Origin: Lysinibacillus sp. BPa_S21
Lineage (GTDB): Bacteria > Bacillota > Bacilli > Bacillales_A > Planococcaceae
Length of the DNA: 64,000 bases
Direction: 5' to 3'
Assembly: GCF_023337795.1 (NCBI RefSeq)
Contig: NZ_JALIRS010000001.1
Coordinates: 62,001-126,000, forward strand
In this document: positions 1-8,296 of the stretch, piece after piece
Layout: each line of letters opens with the position of its first letter
Numbering within the stretch: position 1 is the first letter of the stretch
Translations under genes and position numbers: made by a program
The notes under the pieces: generated by a model
Told to the model about the DNA's origin: nothing
Database searches by the model: none
The model's input: only the letters and a program-made list of their open reading frames with translations

Positions 1-900
1 ACACTTTCCTCAAGATTACAGCCGAATCATCCAACAGACAATATTGACGGTATTATCGCTTCATTAAAAGAAGGATTGTCCTATGGTATTGGCGATGCGG
101 TTATTGGGATTAATCCAGTCGATGACTCAGTTGAAAGTGTGAAGAAAGTATTGCAAGCCACAAAGGAGTTTATCAATGATTGGTCGATACCTACGCAAAA
201 CTGTGTGTTAGCACATATTACAACACAGATGAAGGCTATTAAACAAGGTGCTCCAGCCGATATGATTTTCCAAAGTATTGCCGGAACGGAAAGTGCGAAT
301 CGCTCGTTTGGTATTTCTGCTGACCTAATAAGGGAAGCAGAGGAGCTTGTGAAAAAGCAAGGAACAGGAACTGGCCCGAATTTATTTTACTTTGAAACTG
401 GGCAAGGTTCAGAGCTATCTGCTGAGGCACATATGGGGATTGACCAAGTAACACTTGAATCGCGAAATTACGGCTTTGCTAGACATTTTAATCCGTATAT
501 TGTGAACACGGTTGTTGGCTTTATTGGACCGGAGTATTTATACAATAACAAACAGGTTATACGGGCAGGACTAGAAGATCACTTTATGGGCAAAATGCAC
601 GGCATCCCAATGGGCGTTGATATTTGTTACACGAACCATATTAAGGCAGACCAAAATGATATTGAAGATTTAAGTGTTTTATTAACAGCTGCTGGTGTCA
701 ACTTTATTATAGCTGCACCGATGGGCGATGATATTATGCTGAACTATCAATCCATGAGCTTCCATGATGTCGCTACATTACTTCAAACGTTTGGTAAAAA
801 ACCAGCACCTGCATTTCTAGCATGGTTAGAAAAAATGGGCATTTATGAAAATGGTTATCTATCTGCAAGAGCTGGCGATTTATCAATATTTGAAAGGTAG
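1..900 (+). CDS. eutB: Ethanolamine ammonia-lyase large subunit (5' end outside window)
   Basis: Large catalytic subunit of adenosylcobalamin-dependent ethanolamine ammonia-lyase, which splits ethanolamine into acetaldehyde and ammonia. The reading frame is open from base 1, so the gene starts upstream; about 300 C-terminal residues are visible. They include the conserved stretches RLQPNHPTDNIDGII and GLSYGIGDAVIGINPVDD and the TIM-barrel end of the family. A TTG at 76 is internal, not a start. The stop at 898-900 lies inside the ribosome binding site of eutC, so the two subunits are translationally linked. First visible gene of a ten-gene same-strand microcompartment operon. Identification is firm; the N-terminus cannot be judged. 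Confidence 0.95.
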   Translation, partial: TLSSRLQPNHPTDNIDGIIASLKEGLSYGIGDAVIGINPVDDSVESVKKVLQATKEFINDWSIPTQNCVLAHITTQMKAIKQGAPADMIFQSIAGTESANRSFGISADLIREAEELVKKQGTGTGPNLFYFETGQGSELSAEAHMGIDQVTLESRNYGFARHFNPYIVNTVVGFIGPEYLYNNKQVIRAGLEDHFMGKMHGIPMGVDICYTNHIKADQNDIEDLSVLLTAAGVNFIIAAPMGDDIMLNYQSMSFHDVATLLQTFGKKPAPAFLAWLEKMGIYENGYLSARAGDLSIFER

Positions 901-909
901 GTGAGTCTA

Positions 910-1932
910 TTGAATGAACAACTAGTATCGATGATTACACAACTCGTAATGGAAAAGATGGGGAATAATGCACTGGAGGAACCTTCTCCTGATACGGCTG
1001 TGCCAACAGAAGACCAAAAGAAACCACTTTTAAAGCTTCAAAATACGCTAGCTAATGCTAATAATGCTGATGAAGTAGCAAGTCCGGGTACAACAGAACA
1101 ATCAAATGAACCATTAATTAAACTTTATCAAACGGGATCCGGTAATCATGAACAATCATTGAACAGCGCAAATAATGATGACACTTTAGCACCAATCACA
1201 GCCTTTAAATTTGAGGCGGATACAGTGTCTGAAAGTGTTCAAGCTGCAAAAAAGCATACACCAGCAAGAATAGGTGTTGGGAGAGCTGGGACAAGGCCTA
1301 AAACAAAAACTTGGCTAAAGTTCCGCCTCGATCATGCAGCAGCAGTAGATGCAGTATACGGAGAAGTGACAGAAGGGCTACTACAAAAACTTGATGTCTT
1401 TCAGGTAACAACAAGAGTGATAGATAAAGAAGAATACATTACTAGACCAGATTTAGGTCGTCGTTTGTCAGATGAATCAAAGGCATTGATTCAATCGAAG
1501 TGCAAAAAAAATCCAAAGGTACAGATCATTATTTCTAACGGATTAAGTGCAAGTGCGATTGAAGAAAATGTGCAAGATGTTTATTTGTCGTTACAGCAAA
1601 GCCTTAGTAATTTAAATATTGAAATAGGAACTACTTTCTATATTGATAAAGGGCGAGTTGCGCTTATGGATGAAATAGGAGAGCTTTTACAAGCAGAAGT
1701 GATTGTTTATTTAATTGGTGAGCGTCCTGGACTTGTATCTGCTGAGTCGATGAGTGCTTATATATGCTATCAACCTAGAATTGGCACAGTAGAAGCTGAT
1801 CGAATGGTCGTTTCGAACATTCATAAGGGTGGTATTCCGCCATTAGAGGCAGGTGCTTACTTAGGAACAGTCGTTGAAAAAATATTGCATTACAAGGCAA
1901 GTGGAGTAGGTCTTGTGGCAAAAGAAGGTTAG
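910..1932 (+). CDS. eutC: Ethanolamine ammonia-lyase small subunit with N-terminal targeting helix
   Basis: Small subunit of ethanolamine ammonia-lyase, partner of EutB. TTG at 910 is preferred to GTG at 901 because the site AGGTAGGTGAG overlapping the eutB stop sits a few bases before it. The family core begins near residue 119 (ARIGVGRAGTRP) and runs to the end. In front of it lie a 17-residue amphipathic helix (LNEQLVSMITQLVMEKM) and about 100 residues of acidic, Asn/Thr-rich linker. The helix resembles microcompartment encapsulation peptides. The linker holds two short similar motifs, KPLLKLQ and EPLIKLYQ. At 340 residues the protein is longer than many family members. Function is firm; the targeting role is inference. 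Confidence 0.95.
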   Translation: MNEQLVSMITQLVMEKMGNNALEEPSPDTAVPTEDQKKPLLKLQNTLANANNADEVASPGTTEQSNEPLIKLYQTGSGNHEQSLNSANNDDTLAPITAFKFEADTVSESVQAAKKHTPARIGVGRAGTRPKTKTWLKFRLDHAAAVDAVYGEVTEGLLQKLDVFQVTTRVIDKEEYITRPDLGRRLSDESKALIQSKCKKNPKVQIIISNGLSASAIEENVQDVYLSLQQSLSNLNIEIGTTFYIDKGRVALMDEIGELLQAEVIVYLIGERPGLVSAESMSAYICYQPRIGTVEADRMVVSNIHKGGIPPLEAGAYLGTVVEKILHYKASGVGLVAKEG

Positions 1933-1943
1933 GGGGCCAAACA

Positions 1944-2594
1944 ATGAATCCTCAAAAAATTATGGCGGAAATTTTAGCTATGCAAATCATTCCAAGAGTG
2001 AATAGTGAATTAGCGGAGCAATTGGATTTAAAGCCAAATCACAATAGCATCGGACTCGTAACGCTAACAATCGATGATGTTGGCTATGTAGCGCTAGATG
2101 AAGCTACGAAAAAAGCAGATGTTGACGTTGTCTATGCAAAAAGCTTTTATGCTGGAGCAGCACACGCATCTGGGCCATTATCTGGCGAGGTCATTGGCAT
2201 CATAGCTGGTAGCTCGCCTGATGAAATTCGTAGTGGTTTCGATGCGATTCAGCAGAAAATCCAGTTTGATACGTATTTTGAAGCCATTCTTCAAAATGAA
2301 AACCACGCTCTTTTTGCACATACTGTAGCAAGCTGTGGTACGTATCTGGCGGCGCTAGCAAACGTTAAGGTTGGAACAGCTCTTGCTTATTTAATAGCAC
2401 CGCCGCTTGAGGCTGTTGTTGGTTTAGATGCTGCATTGAAGGCGGCAGATGTAGAGCTAAAGGTTTTCTTTGGTCCACCATCTGAAACCAATTTCGGTGG
2501 CGGTTTAGTAAGTGGGAGCCAATCATCCTGCCAAGCTGCCGCTAATGCTTTTAGAGATGCTATTGAGAATTTAGCGAGAAATCCAGTTGTTTAG
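1944..2594 (+). CDS. eutL: Microcompartment shell protein EutL (trimeric tandem BMC)
   Basis: Shell facet protein of the ethanolamine microcompartment. At 216 residues it has the size and sequence of EutL, two circularly permuted BMC folds that form trimers with a gated pore in the family. Visible hallmarks are the N-terminal MNPQKIMAEILAMQIIP segment, the GPLSGEVIGIIAG loop and a C-terminal GPPSETNFGGGLVSGSQ stretch. It starts 11 bases after eutC stops, with an AGGGGG ribosome site, and stops 14 bases before the aldehyde dehydrogenase. It acts in the shell and is thought to control passage of substrate or cofactor. Confidence 0.95.
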   Translation: MNPQKIMAEILAMQIIPRVNSELAEQLDLKPNHNSIGLVTLTIDDVGYVALDEATKKADVDVVYAKSFYAGAAHASGPLSGEVIGIIAGSSPDEIRSGFDAIQQKIQFDTYFEAILQNENHALFAHTVASCGTYLAALANVKVGTALAYLIAPPLEAVVGLDAALKAADVELKVFFGPPSETNFGGGLVSGSQSSCQAAANAFRDAIENLARNPVV

Positions 2595-2608
2595 AAAGGA
2601 GGGGCTGT

Positions 2609-4099
2609 ATGACCACACTAGATAAAGATTTATTAGCAATTCAAGAAATGAGAGATGCCGTGACATGTGCCAATACTGCACAGGCTACTTACATGCAGTA
2701 TTCACAGCAGCAAGTAGATACGATCGTCAAAGCTGTTGCGGATGCAGCATTTAAAGAGGCTGAACGCTTGGCAAATATGGCCTTTCAAGAAACTGGGATG
2801 GGCATCCCAAATCATAAAAAAATAAAAAATGAGGTCGCCTCTAGAGATGTCTATGAAGATATTAAAGATTTGAAGACGGTTGGTGTCGTTGGTTTCGATC
2901 GGGTGAAGAAAGTGACTGAGATTGCTAGTCCGTTTGGAGTCATCGCGGGCATTGTACCAACGACAAATCCAACATCAACAGCAATCTTTAAAACACTTAT
3001 CTCATTGAAAACTAGAAATGGTCTCGTTCTAAGCCCACACCCATATGCGGTTGAATGTACAAAGGAAGCTTTAGAGATTTGTAGAGTAGCTGCAGAAAAG
3101 GCGGGTGCACCAGAAGGATTACTACATTGTTTAACAATGTCTTCTATGGAAGCTACGCAGCAATTAATGAAGCATCCAGCTGTTCACTTAATTTTAGCGA
3201 CTGGTGGTGGTGCGCTAGTCAAAGCAGCCTATAGTTCAGGTAAGCCTGCTTATGGTGTAGGACCAGGAAATGTTCCAGCTTACATTGAAAGATCAGCGAA
3301 CATCTCTAAATCAGTTCGCCAGCTTGTACAAAGTAAATCTTTTGATAATGGGACAATTTGTGCAACAGAGCAATCAATTATTGTAGATAAAGTCATTGCC
3401 GAGCATGTTTTAACAGAGCTTAAGAAAAACAATGCCTATATTTTGAGTGATGAAGAGAAGGTGAAGATGGAGAAGTTAATTTCTCCTGTCCCAGGGAAAG
3501 TAAATCCTCAAATTGTAGGTAAATCAGCAGCTTGTCTAGCAGATTCTATCGGTATTACCGTGCCAGAAGATACAAAAGTACTTGTTGGACTAGAAACGAT
3601 GATTGGCAAGAACATTCCATTTTCACTTGAAAAACTGTCACCGCTCTTTGCCTTATACACAGTCGAGGATAGTACGGAGGCAAAACAGGTAATGATTGAT
3701 TTGCTAAACATCGGTGGAAGAGGACATACATGCTCGATTCATACAGAAAACACAGCTTTAGCAGAGCAATTTTCAGTGGAATTACCAGTGTCTAGAATTG
3801 TAGTTAATACATTATCATCAATTGGCGCTGTTGGAGGCACTACTGGATTAGCACCATCCTTCACATTAGGATGTGGTACGTTTGGTGGCAATATTACGTC
3901 CGATAACATTACAGCAAGACATTTATTGAATATTAAACGTATGGCTCATGGCATTAAAGATGTAGAAGTGCCAAAACCAGATTTCTTAGCAAAACCAGTA
4001 GTAGAGACGATTAAGACCCAAGATCCATCTTTAGATACAGCAGTGGTTCAACAAATTGTTGACCAAGTATTAAAACAAATAACATTACAAAATAAATAA
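2609..4099 (+). CDS. eutE: CoA-acylating acetaldehyde dehydrogenase (EutE/PduP type)
   Basis: Oxidises acetaldehyde with CoA and NAD+ to acetyl-CoA in the microcompartment lumen. The 496-residue protein has the aldehyde dehydrogenase fold, with the catalytic cysteine in NGTICATEQ at about residue 251, a GPGNVPAYIE segment and the C-terminal GCGTFGGNITSDN stretch of the acylating branch. The last roughly 20 residues (TAVVQQIVDQVLKQITLQ) form a short amphipathic helix behind a Pro-rich linker, like a C-terminal encapsulation peptide. The related Salmonella enzymes usually carry this signal at the N-terminus. An AAGGAGGGG ribosome site precedes the ATG. The exact ethanolamine versus propanediol label rests on its neighbours. 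Confidence 0.93.
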   Translation: MTTLDKDLLAIQEMRDAVTCANTAQATYMQYSQQQVDTIVKAVADAAFKEAERLANMAFQETGMGIPNHKKIKNEVASRDVYEDIKDLKTVGVVGFDRVKKVTEIASPFGVIAGIVPTTNPTSTAIFKTLISLKTRNGLVLSPHPYAVECTKEALEICRVAAEKAGAPEGLLHCLTMSSMEATQQLMKHPAVHLILATGGGALVKAAYSSGKPAYGVGPGNVPAYIERSANISKSVRQLVQSKSFDNGTICATEQSIIVDKVIAEHVLTELKKNNAYILSDEEKVKMEKLISPVPGKVNPQIVGKSAACLADSIGITVPEDTKVLVGLETMIGKNIPFSLEKLSPLFALYTVEDSTEAKQVMIDLLNIGGRGHTCSIHTENTALAEQFSVELPVSRIVVNTLSSIGAVGGTTGLAPSFTLGCGTFGGNITSDNITARHLLNIKRMAHGIKDVEVPKPDFLAKPVVETIKTQDPSLDTAVVQQIVDQVLKQITLQNK

Positions 4100-4115
4100 T
4101 TTGGAGGAATGACAA

Positions 4116-4394
4116 ATGAGTACAGCATTAGGAATGGTAGAAACAAAAGGATTAGTAGGAGCAATTGAAGCAGCAGATGCAATGGTGAAGGCTGCTAGCG
4201 TTAATTTAGTAGGAAAAGTACATGTTGGGGGCGGTATTGTCACTGTATTAGTGCGTGGTGATGTAGGAGCGGTTAAAGCAGCTACTGATGCAGGTGCAGC
4301 AGCGGCCCAACGTGTTGGAGAGCTTCTATCTGTTCATGTAATCCCACGCCCACACCATGAATTAGAATTAATCTTACCGAAAGCAGAGGCTTAA
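4116..4394 (+). CDS. eutM: Microcompartment hexameric shell protein (EutM/PduA type)
   Basis: Single-domain BMC-H shell protein of 92 residues that would form the hexagonal tiles of the shell facets. It has the family start [21 protein letters not shown], the pore-region segment [17 protein letters not shown], and [11 protein letters not shown] near the end. It follows the aldehyde dehydrogenase by 16 bases with a TTGGAGGAATGAC ribosome site. It lacks the basic tail of the second BMC-H gene at 6404, so the two probably have different surface roles. A 225-base spacer with a repeat array and a terminator-like hairpin separates it from the next gene. Confidence 0.95.
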   Translation: MSTALGMVETKGLVGAIEAADAMVKAASVNLVGKVHVGGGIVTVLVRGDVGAVKAATDAGAAAAQRVGELLSVHVIPRPHHELELILPKAEA

Positions 4395-4415
4395 TTTTAA
4401 TTTAAGCAATAAAGG

Positions 4416-4534
4416 CGACGGAAGAACCCCCTGAAGCGACGGAAAGAATCGCCCAAGCGACGGATAGAACCATCGAAACGACGGAAAGAATCGCCAAATG
4501 ACGGATAGAGTACGAATCGACGGATAGAACATCA
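4416..4534. repeat. Six-copy tandem array of a CGACGGAWAGAA unit, period 19-21 bp
   Basis: Copies of CGACGGA(A/T)AGAA start at 4416, 4437, 4458, 4479, about 4499 and 4518, spaced 21, 21, 21, 20 and 19 bases. The spacers between cores vary. The array lies in the spacer between the BMC-H gene and the first pduL gene, inside the operon, and has no open reading frame of its own. Its role is unknown; an array of different sequence but similar period occurs at 59461-59652. Confidence 0.85.
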
Positions 4535-4545
4535 TAAAATAAAGG

Positions 4546-4580
4546 GCAGGATGCTACACATTGCGCTTCATCCTGCTTTC
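4546..4580 (+). terminator. Terminator-like hairpin inside the BMC operon
   Basis: GCAGGATG (4546-4553) pairs with CATCCTGC (4569-4576) around a 15-base loop, followed by TTTCATTTCC. The T-run is weak, so this may be a partial terminator or an mRNA stabiliser between the shell/enzyme genes and the pduL genes. Confidence 0.6.
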
Positions 4581-4619
4581 ATTTCCTATAACAACTAAAA
4601 GAAATAGAGGTGGCTAAAC

Positions 4620-5210
4620 TTGAAGACAGCGATAAAAACATTTCCTGTAGCAATTTCAGCTCGTCATATACATGTCAGTGAAGAGGATTTACAAGCACTT
4701 TTTGGTCCAAATGCAACGCTAACGAAGGATTTCGATCTATCACAGCCAGGACAGTTTGCAGCCAAAGAGCGTGTCTCCATTGAGGGGCCAAAAGGTGTTC
4801 TTCACAATGTACGTGTATTAGGTCCTGTAAGAGCGGCAACACAGGTGGAAATTAGTCGAACAGATGCAATGAAATTAGGATTAACCCCTCCTTTGAGGCA
4901 ATCGGGTGATATCGAAAGTTCAGCCGGCATCAAATTAATCAATCAAGAAAAAGAAATAAACATCAAGCAGGGAGTCATTATTGCACAAGCACATATTCAT
5001 ATGACGGAAGAAGATGCAATTGCATTGGACGTTCAAAATAATGATTTAGTATCTGTTGAGGTTGATAGTGAGCGCCCTGTTACATTTCGTGGGGTTGTAG
5101 TTCGCGTGTCGAACGATTTTAGTTTAGAAATGCATATTGATACAGATGAAGCGAATGCGGGCTTTATTGAACAGCAAGCCAAAGGAAGAATTATCAGACC
5201 ATTAATATAA
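4620..5210 (+). CDS. pduL: Phosphate acyltransferase, PduL type (copy 1)
   Basis: Converts acetyl-CoA and phosphate to acetyl phosphate and CoA, which regenerates CoA and allows ATP formation by acetate kinase. The 196-residue protein shows both PduL beta-barrel repeats with the zinc-binding motifs ISARHIHVS and AHIHM, plus QPGQFAAKERV and MHIDTDEANAG. The start is TTG at 4620 after an AGAGGTGG ribosome site. It lacks an evident N-terminal encapsulation helix, so it may be cytosolic, unlike copy 2 only 12 bases downstream. Chosen over the unrelated Pta-type EutD because of the His motifs. Confidence 0.93.
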   Translation: MKTAIKTFPVAISARHIHVSEEDLQALFGPNATLTKDFDLSQPGQFAAKERVSIEGPKGVLHNVRVLGPVRAATQVEISRTDAMKLGLTPPLRQSGDIESSAGIKLINQEKEINIKQGVIIAQAHIHMTEEDAIALDVQNNDLVSVEVDSERPVTFRGVVVRVSNDFSLEMHIDTDEANAGFIEQQAKGRIIRPLI

Positions 5211-5222
5211 GGAGGAGGTTGG

Positions 5223-6089
5223 ATGCAGGAAAATGTAATCCAAAAAATTGTCGAAGAAGTATTACAGCAAGTTTTAAAAAATCAGCCTTCCCCTCAACAT
5301 GATGGAAAAATCCCTATTGGCGTATCAGCACGACATGTTCATCTTGCTCAATCGGAAGTAGAACAGCTTTTTGGTGAGAACTATCAATTAACACCTAAAT
5401 TTGAACTTTTACAGCCAGGTCAGTTTGCTGCTGAGGAAACCGTTGTTATTGCTGGTCCAAGGGGTTCTATTGAGCGGGTACGCATTTTAGGCCCTGCTCG
5501 TTCATTATCTCAAGTAGAAGTAAGCTGGACAGACGCAATGAAATTAGGGCTTAAGCCACCTTTAAGAATTTCTGGAGATATAAAGGGCTCTAGCCCGGTC
5601 ACACTTATTGGTCCAAAGGGCAGTGTTGTGCTACTAGAGGGACTCATTATTGCTCAAGCACATATTCATATGTCACCGGCGGATAGTGCGCGATTTCAAG
5701 TAGTGGATGGACAAGCGGTACAAATTAAAGTAGAAGGTATGAGACCGATTATTTTATCGAATGTAATGATTCGTGTTTCTGAGCGTTATCGATTGGAAAT
5801 GCATATCGATACAGATGAAGCAAATGCCGGTTTAATCCAACAAGGTGCATTTGGGGAAATTGTCAATGCCCAAGCTAAGGAACAAATGAATGTTAAAGAA
5901 CTTCCGACAGTCGTAAGTCAGACTGAAAAACCAGTAAGCCATCAATTTGATAAGAAATTACTTTCGCAAGTAGAAGTGCTTGAAATAGAGGCACAGGAAA
6001 TTGTTGTTCCTAAAAAAACAATTGTGACAGCATTGGCTTATGACAAAATACGAGAGTTGAATAAGACGTTAACAATCCGCTCTAAGTAA
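5223..6089 (+). CDS. pduL: Phosphate acyltransferase, PduL type (copy 2) with N- and C-terminal extensions
   Basis: Second acetyl-CoA:phosphate acyltransferase, with the same motifs as copy 1 (VSARHVHLA, QPGQFAAEETV, AHIHMS, MHIDTDEANAG). It differs at both ends. The first roughly 20 residues (VIQKIVEEVLQQVLKN) form an amphipathic helix of encapsulation-peptide type. A C-terminal tail of about 70 residues ends in VTALAYDKIRELNKTLTIR, a motif that resembles short C-terminal modules on other BMC-associated proteins. The ribosome site is AAGGAGGAGG. It is most likely the lumenal enzyme. The enzyme call is firm; what the tail does is unknown. Confidence 0.92.
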   Translation: MQENVIQKIVEEVLQQVLKNQPSPQHDGKIPIGVSARHVHLAQSEVEQLFGENYQLTPKFELLQPGQFAAEETVVIAGPRGSIERVRILGPARSLSQVEVSWTDAMKLGLKPPLRISGDIKGSSPVTLIGPKGSVVLLEGLIIAQAHIHMSPADSARFQVVDGQAVQIKVEGMRPIILSNVMIRVSERYRLEMHIDTDEANAGLIQQGAFGEIVNAQAKEQMNVKELPTVVSQTEKPVSHQFDKKLLSQVEVLEIEAQEIVVPKKTIVTALAYDKIRELNKTLTIRSK

Positions 6090-6126
6090 TTAGAAAAGTC
6101 TATTCAGGATAGAGAAGGTGAAGTTC

Positions 6127-6411
6127 ATGCAGATGGGAAGAGTTATTGGTAGTGTATGGGCAACACGTAAAGAAGAAGGGTTGAATGGCTTGAAATTATT
6201 AATTATTCAACCAATCGATTCCAATCAACAGCCGATTCGTACAGAAATTGTAGCAGCAGATCGTATCGGGGCAGGGATCGGCGATGATGTGCTCATTACA
6301 AGTGGTGGATCATCCCGATATATTATGAAAGAAAATCCGTTGCCTATCGATGCTGTCGTTATAGGTATTATAGATTCTACTGAAGTGATGCGAGGTGAGG
6401 AAAATGGGTAG
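6127..6411 (+). CDS. eutN: Microcompartment pentameric vertex protein EutN/CcmL
   Basis: BMC-P shell protein of 94 residues that would close the vertices of the icosahedral shell. It shows the family start MGRVIGSVWATRK and the GAGIGDDVLITSGGSSRY segment. ATG at 6127 is preferred to an in-frame GTG at 6118, because that GTG is part of the AGAAGGTGAAG ribosome site. Its stop at 6409-6411 lies inside the next gene, which starts at 6404, so expression of the vertex and hexamer proteins is coupled. Confidence 0.93.
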   Translation: MQMGRVIGSVWATRKEEGLNGLKLLIIQPIDSNQQPIRTEIVAADRIGAGIGDDVLITSGGSSRYIMKENPLPIDAVVIGIIDSTEVMRGEENG

Positions 6412-6769
6412 CGCAATTGGAATGATTGAAACTAAAGGATTGGTAGGCTCTTACGAAGCGGCTGATGCGATGATTAAGTCATCAGATGTAACAATCGTCA
6501 AGCAAGAGTTCGTTGATGGTGGGATTGTGACTGTCGTCGTAAAAGGTGATGTTGGTTCTGTCCAGGCAGCAGTAGAAGCTGGAAAAGCCGCTGCAATGCG
6601 CGTTGGAGAACTATTAGGGGCTCACGTAATTCCGAGACCTGATGAAGATGTTTTTCAGATGATTAAAGGACCGGAAGCACCGAAGAAAAAGCCGGCACCA
6701 GCAGCAACACGTGCTAAAAAAACAACGACGGAAACAGCAACTACTGAAAATCGGGGTGAGACAAAATGA
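6404..6769 (+). CDS. Second BMC-H shell protein with basic C-terminal tail
   Basis: A 121-residue BMC-H protein that starts [19 protein letters not shown]. The first 90 or so residues match the shell hexamer family, including [17 protein letters not shown] and [10 protein letters not shown]. The remaining 30 residues are rich in Lys, Ala, Pro and Thr ([18 protein letters not shown]). The tail may bind nucleic acid or cargo, in loose analogy to the extended shell proteins EutK and PduK, but carries no recognisable helix-turn-helix. ATG 6404 is preferred to an upstream GTG because AGGTGAGG sits just before it. It overlaps eutN by 8 bases and the next gene by 4 (ATGA). Confidence 0.9.
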   Translation: MGSAIGMIETKGLVGSYEAADAMIKSSDVTIVKQEFVDGGIVTVVVKGDVGSVQAAVEAGKAAAMRVGELLGAHVIPRPDEDVFQMIKGPEAPKKKPAPAATRAKKTTTETATTENRGETK

Positions 6770-7710
6770 CATTTCGAAAAAGTAAAATTGCTGTGATCGG
6801 AGCTGGTCATACAGGTGCCACATTAAGCTTATTCTTGGCACAAAAAGAGCTAGGAGATGTTGTGCTGTTAGATATTCCAGAAGCGGAGAATCCGACAAAA
6901 GGAAAGGCACTGGATTTATTACAAACAGGACCAATCGAAAAGTTTAATGTTGCTATTAAAGGAACGAGTAATTATGAGGATATAGCAGGAGCAAGTATTG
7001 TTATTATTACAGCTGGTATTCCTCGTAAACCAGGCATGAGTCGGGATGATTTAGTGATGACGAATGCCAAAATTATTCAACAAGTGTCTAGACAAATAAA
7101 ACACTATGCACCAAACAGTATTGTTCTTGTGTTAAGTAATCCTGTGGATGCCATGACCTATGTTTGCCATAAGGAAACAGGTTTTCCGAAAAATCGTATC
7201 ATTGGCCAATCAGGTGTGCTAGATACAGCGCGTTTTAATACATTTGTAGCACAAGAGCTGCAAATTGCACCAGAGGATGTTTCAGGATTCGTCTTAGGTG
7301 GACATGGCGACGAAATGGTCCCTTTAATTCGATATTCCTATGCTGGAGGTATCCCATTAGAAAAACTAATTCCCTCAGACAGACTACAGCAAATCGTAGA
7401 ACGTACACGTAAAGGTGGCGGAGAAATTGTTGGGTTGTTAGGCAACGGTAGTGCTTATTATGCACCAGCTGCTGCATGTGCACAGATGGTCGAAATTATC
7501 ATGAAAGATCAACGTAAAATAATCCCTTCTATCGCCCTATTAGAAGGAGAGTACGGTTACCATGATTTATTTTTAGGTGTACCGACAATCTTAGGCGGCA
7601 ATGGCATTGAATCAGTCATTGAATTACACCTGACAAATGAAGAAAAAACGGCGCTCCGTCAATCGGCAGAAGCCGTCAAACAAGTATTAACAATTTGTCA
7701 AAATGTTTAA
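6766..7710 (+). CDS. mdh: Malate dehydrogenase-like NAD-dependent dehydrogenase in BMC operon
   Basis: Interconverts malate and oxaloacetate with NAD+/NADH, judging from family motifs: Rossmann start [24 protein letters not shown], the substrate loop [14 protein letters not shown] with Arg87 and Arg93 (malate rather than lactate specificity), [16 protein letters not shown] with Asp153 and Arg156, and His180 in GGHGDEM. At 314 residues it is full length. The ATG overlaps the stop of the preceding shell gene, so it belongs to the operon. Such an enzyme is not a standard member of eut clusters; it might reoxidise NADH made by the acetaldehyde dehydrogenase. No encapsulation helix is seen. Confidence 0.88.
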   Translation: MTFRKSKIAVIGAGHTGATLSLFLAQKELGDVVLLDIPEAENPTKGKALDLLQTGPIEKFNVAIKGTSNYEDIAGASIVIITAGIPRKPGMSRDDLVMTNAKIIQQVSRQIKHYAPNSIVLVLSNPVDAMTYVCHKETGFPKNRIIGQSGVLDTARFNTFVAQELQIAPEDVSGFVLGGHGDEMVPLIRYSYAGGIPLEKLIPSDRLQQIVERTRKGGGEIVGLLGNGSAYYAPAAACAQMVEIIMKDQRKIIPSIALLEGEYGYHDLFLGVPTILGGNGIESVIELHLTNEEKTALRQSAEAVKQVLTICQNV

Positions 7711-7850
7711 AGACGCTTTACAACAGTAAGATATATAGGATCCCCAACTATATATTTGTTGTTATAACTTTTCTCTCTTAAAAATGTTTGATTGGAAACC
7801 GAACATTATTATTGAAAGCTAGTTAAAACTCCCCGTATTAATATAGAATA

Positions 7851-7893
7851 GAAGCTCTCTTTGATCGTGAAAACGATTAGGAGGGCTTCTTTA
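7851..7893 (+). terminator. Terminator of the BMC operon
   Basis: GAAGCTCTC (7851-7859) pairs with GAGGGCTTC (7881-7889), with an inner ATCGT-gaaa-ACGAT hairpin, then TTTAG. It lies about 140 bases after the malate dehydrogenase gene. Confidence 0.75.
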
Positions 7894-8296
7894 GCAGGTG
7901 TGTTGATTAACAGTTTTTATCCATTCCAATTTATTTGTAGGCTTTGATTTATGCTACAGGCTACTCGCTTTCCTGCGGGAGTCGAGCAGTCCTACGTTAC
8001 AATCAGTTAAAATGGGTATTATATTAGCAAAATATCAAGAAAAAATCCTTTTATCAGTCAATGATAATACCTATATTTTCCTAATCACACGACTGCTTCT
8101 TTAATTTCAAATTCAAAATGCAATGGACCCTATTTAAGATGGAGTGGGGTATTCAGACAAGAAGCTACGCATTTTATCCATAGAAAAAGAAGAGACGAAT
8201 AGAGCATTATAAAGGGAGTTGCAGCAGTCGAAATGTTTGAGAGAGAAGCTCCCTAATATATACCTCACCCCAACTTATTAAGTATATATTTAAATA
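7894..8296. other. Intergenic stretch without a convincing gene
   Basis: No supported reading frame was found. At about 7960-7990 lies CTCGCTTTCCTGCGGGAGTC, a degenerate fragment of the dispersed repeat present twice at 35812-36464. The stretch separates the BMC operon from the convergent MFS gene. Confidence 0.5.

Noticed and set aside
4395-4619. EutV-type antiterminator hairpin pair before pduL.
   Set aside because: The AGCAANG-type hairpin loops expected for EutV targets were not seen; only one ordinary hairpin is present.
8001-8296. A decayed insertion sequence.
   Set aside because: No transposase-like frame or terminal inverted repeats could be found.
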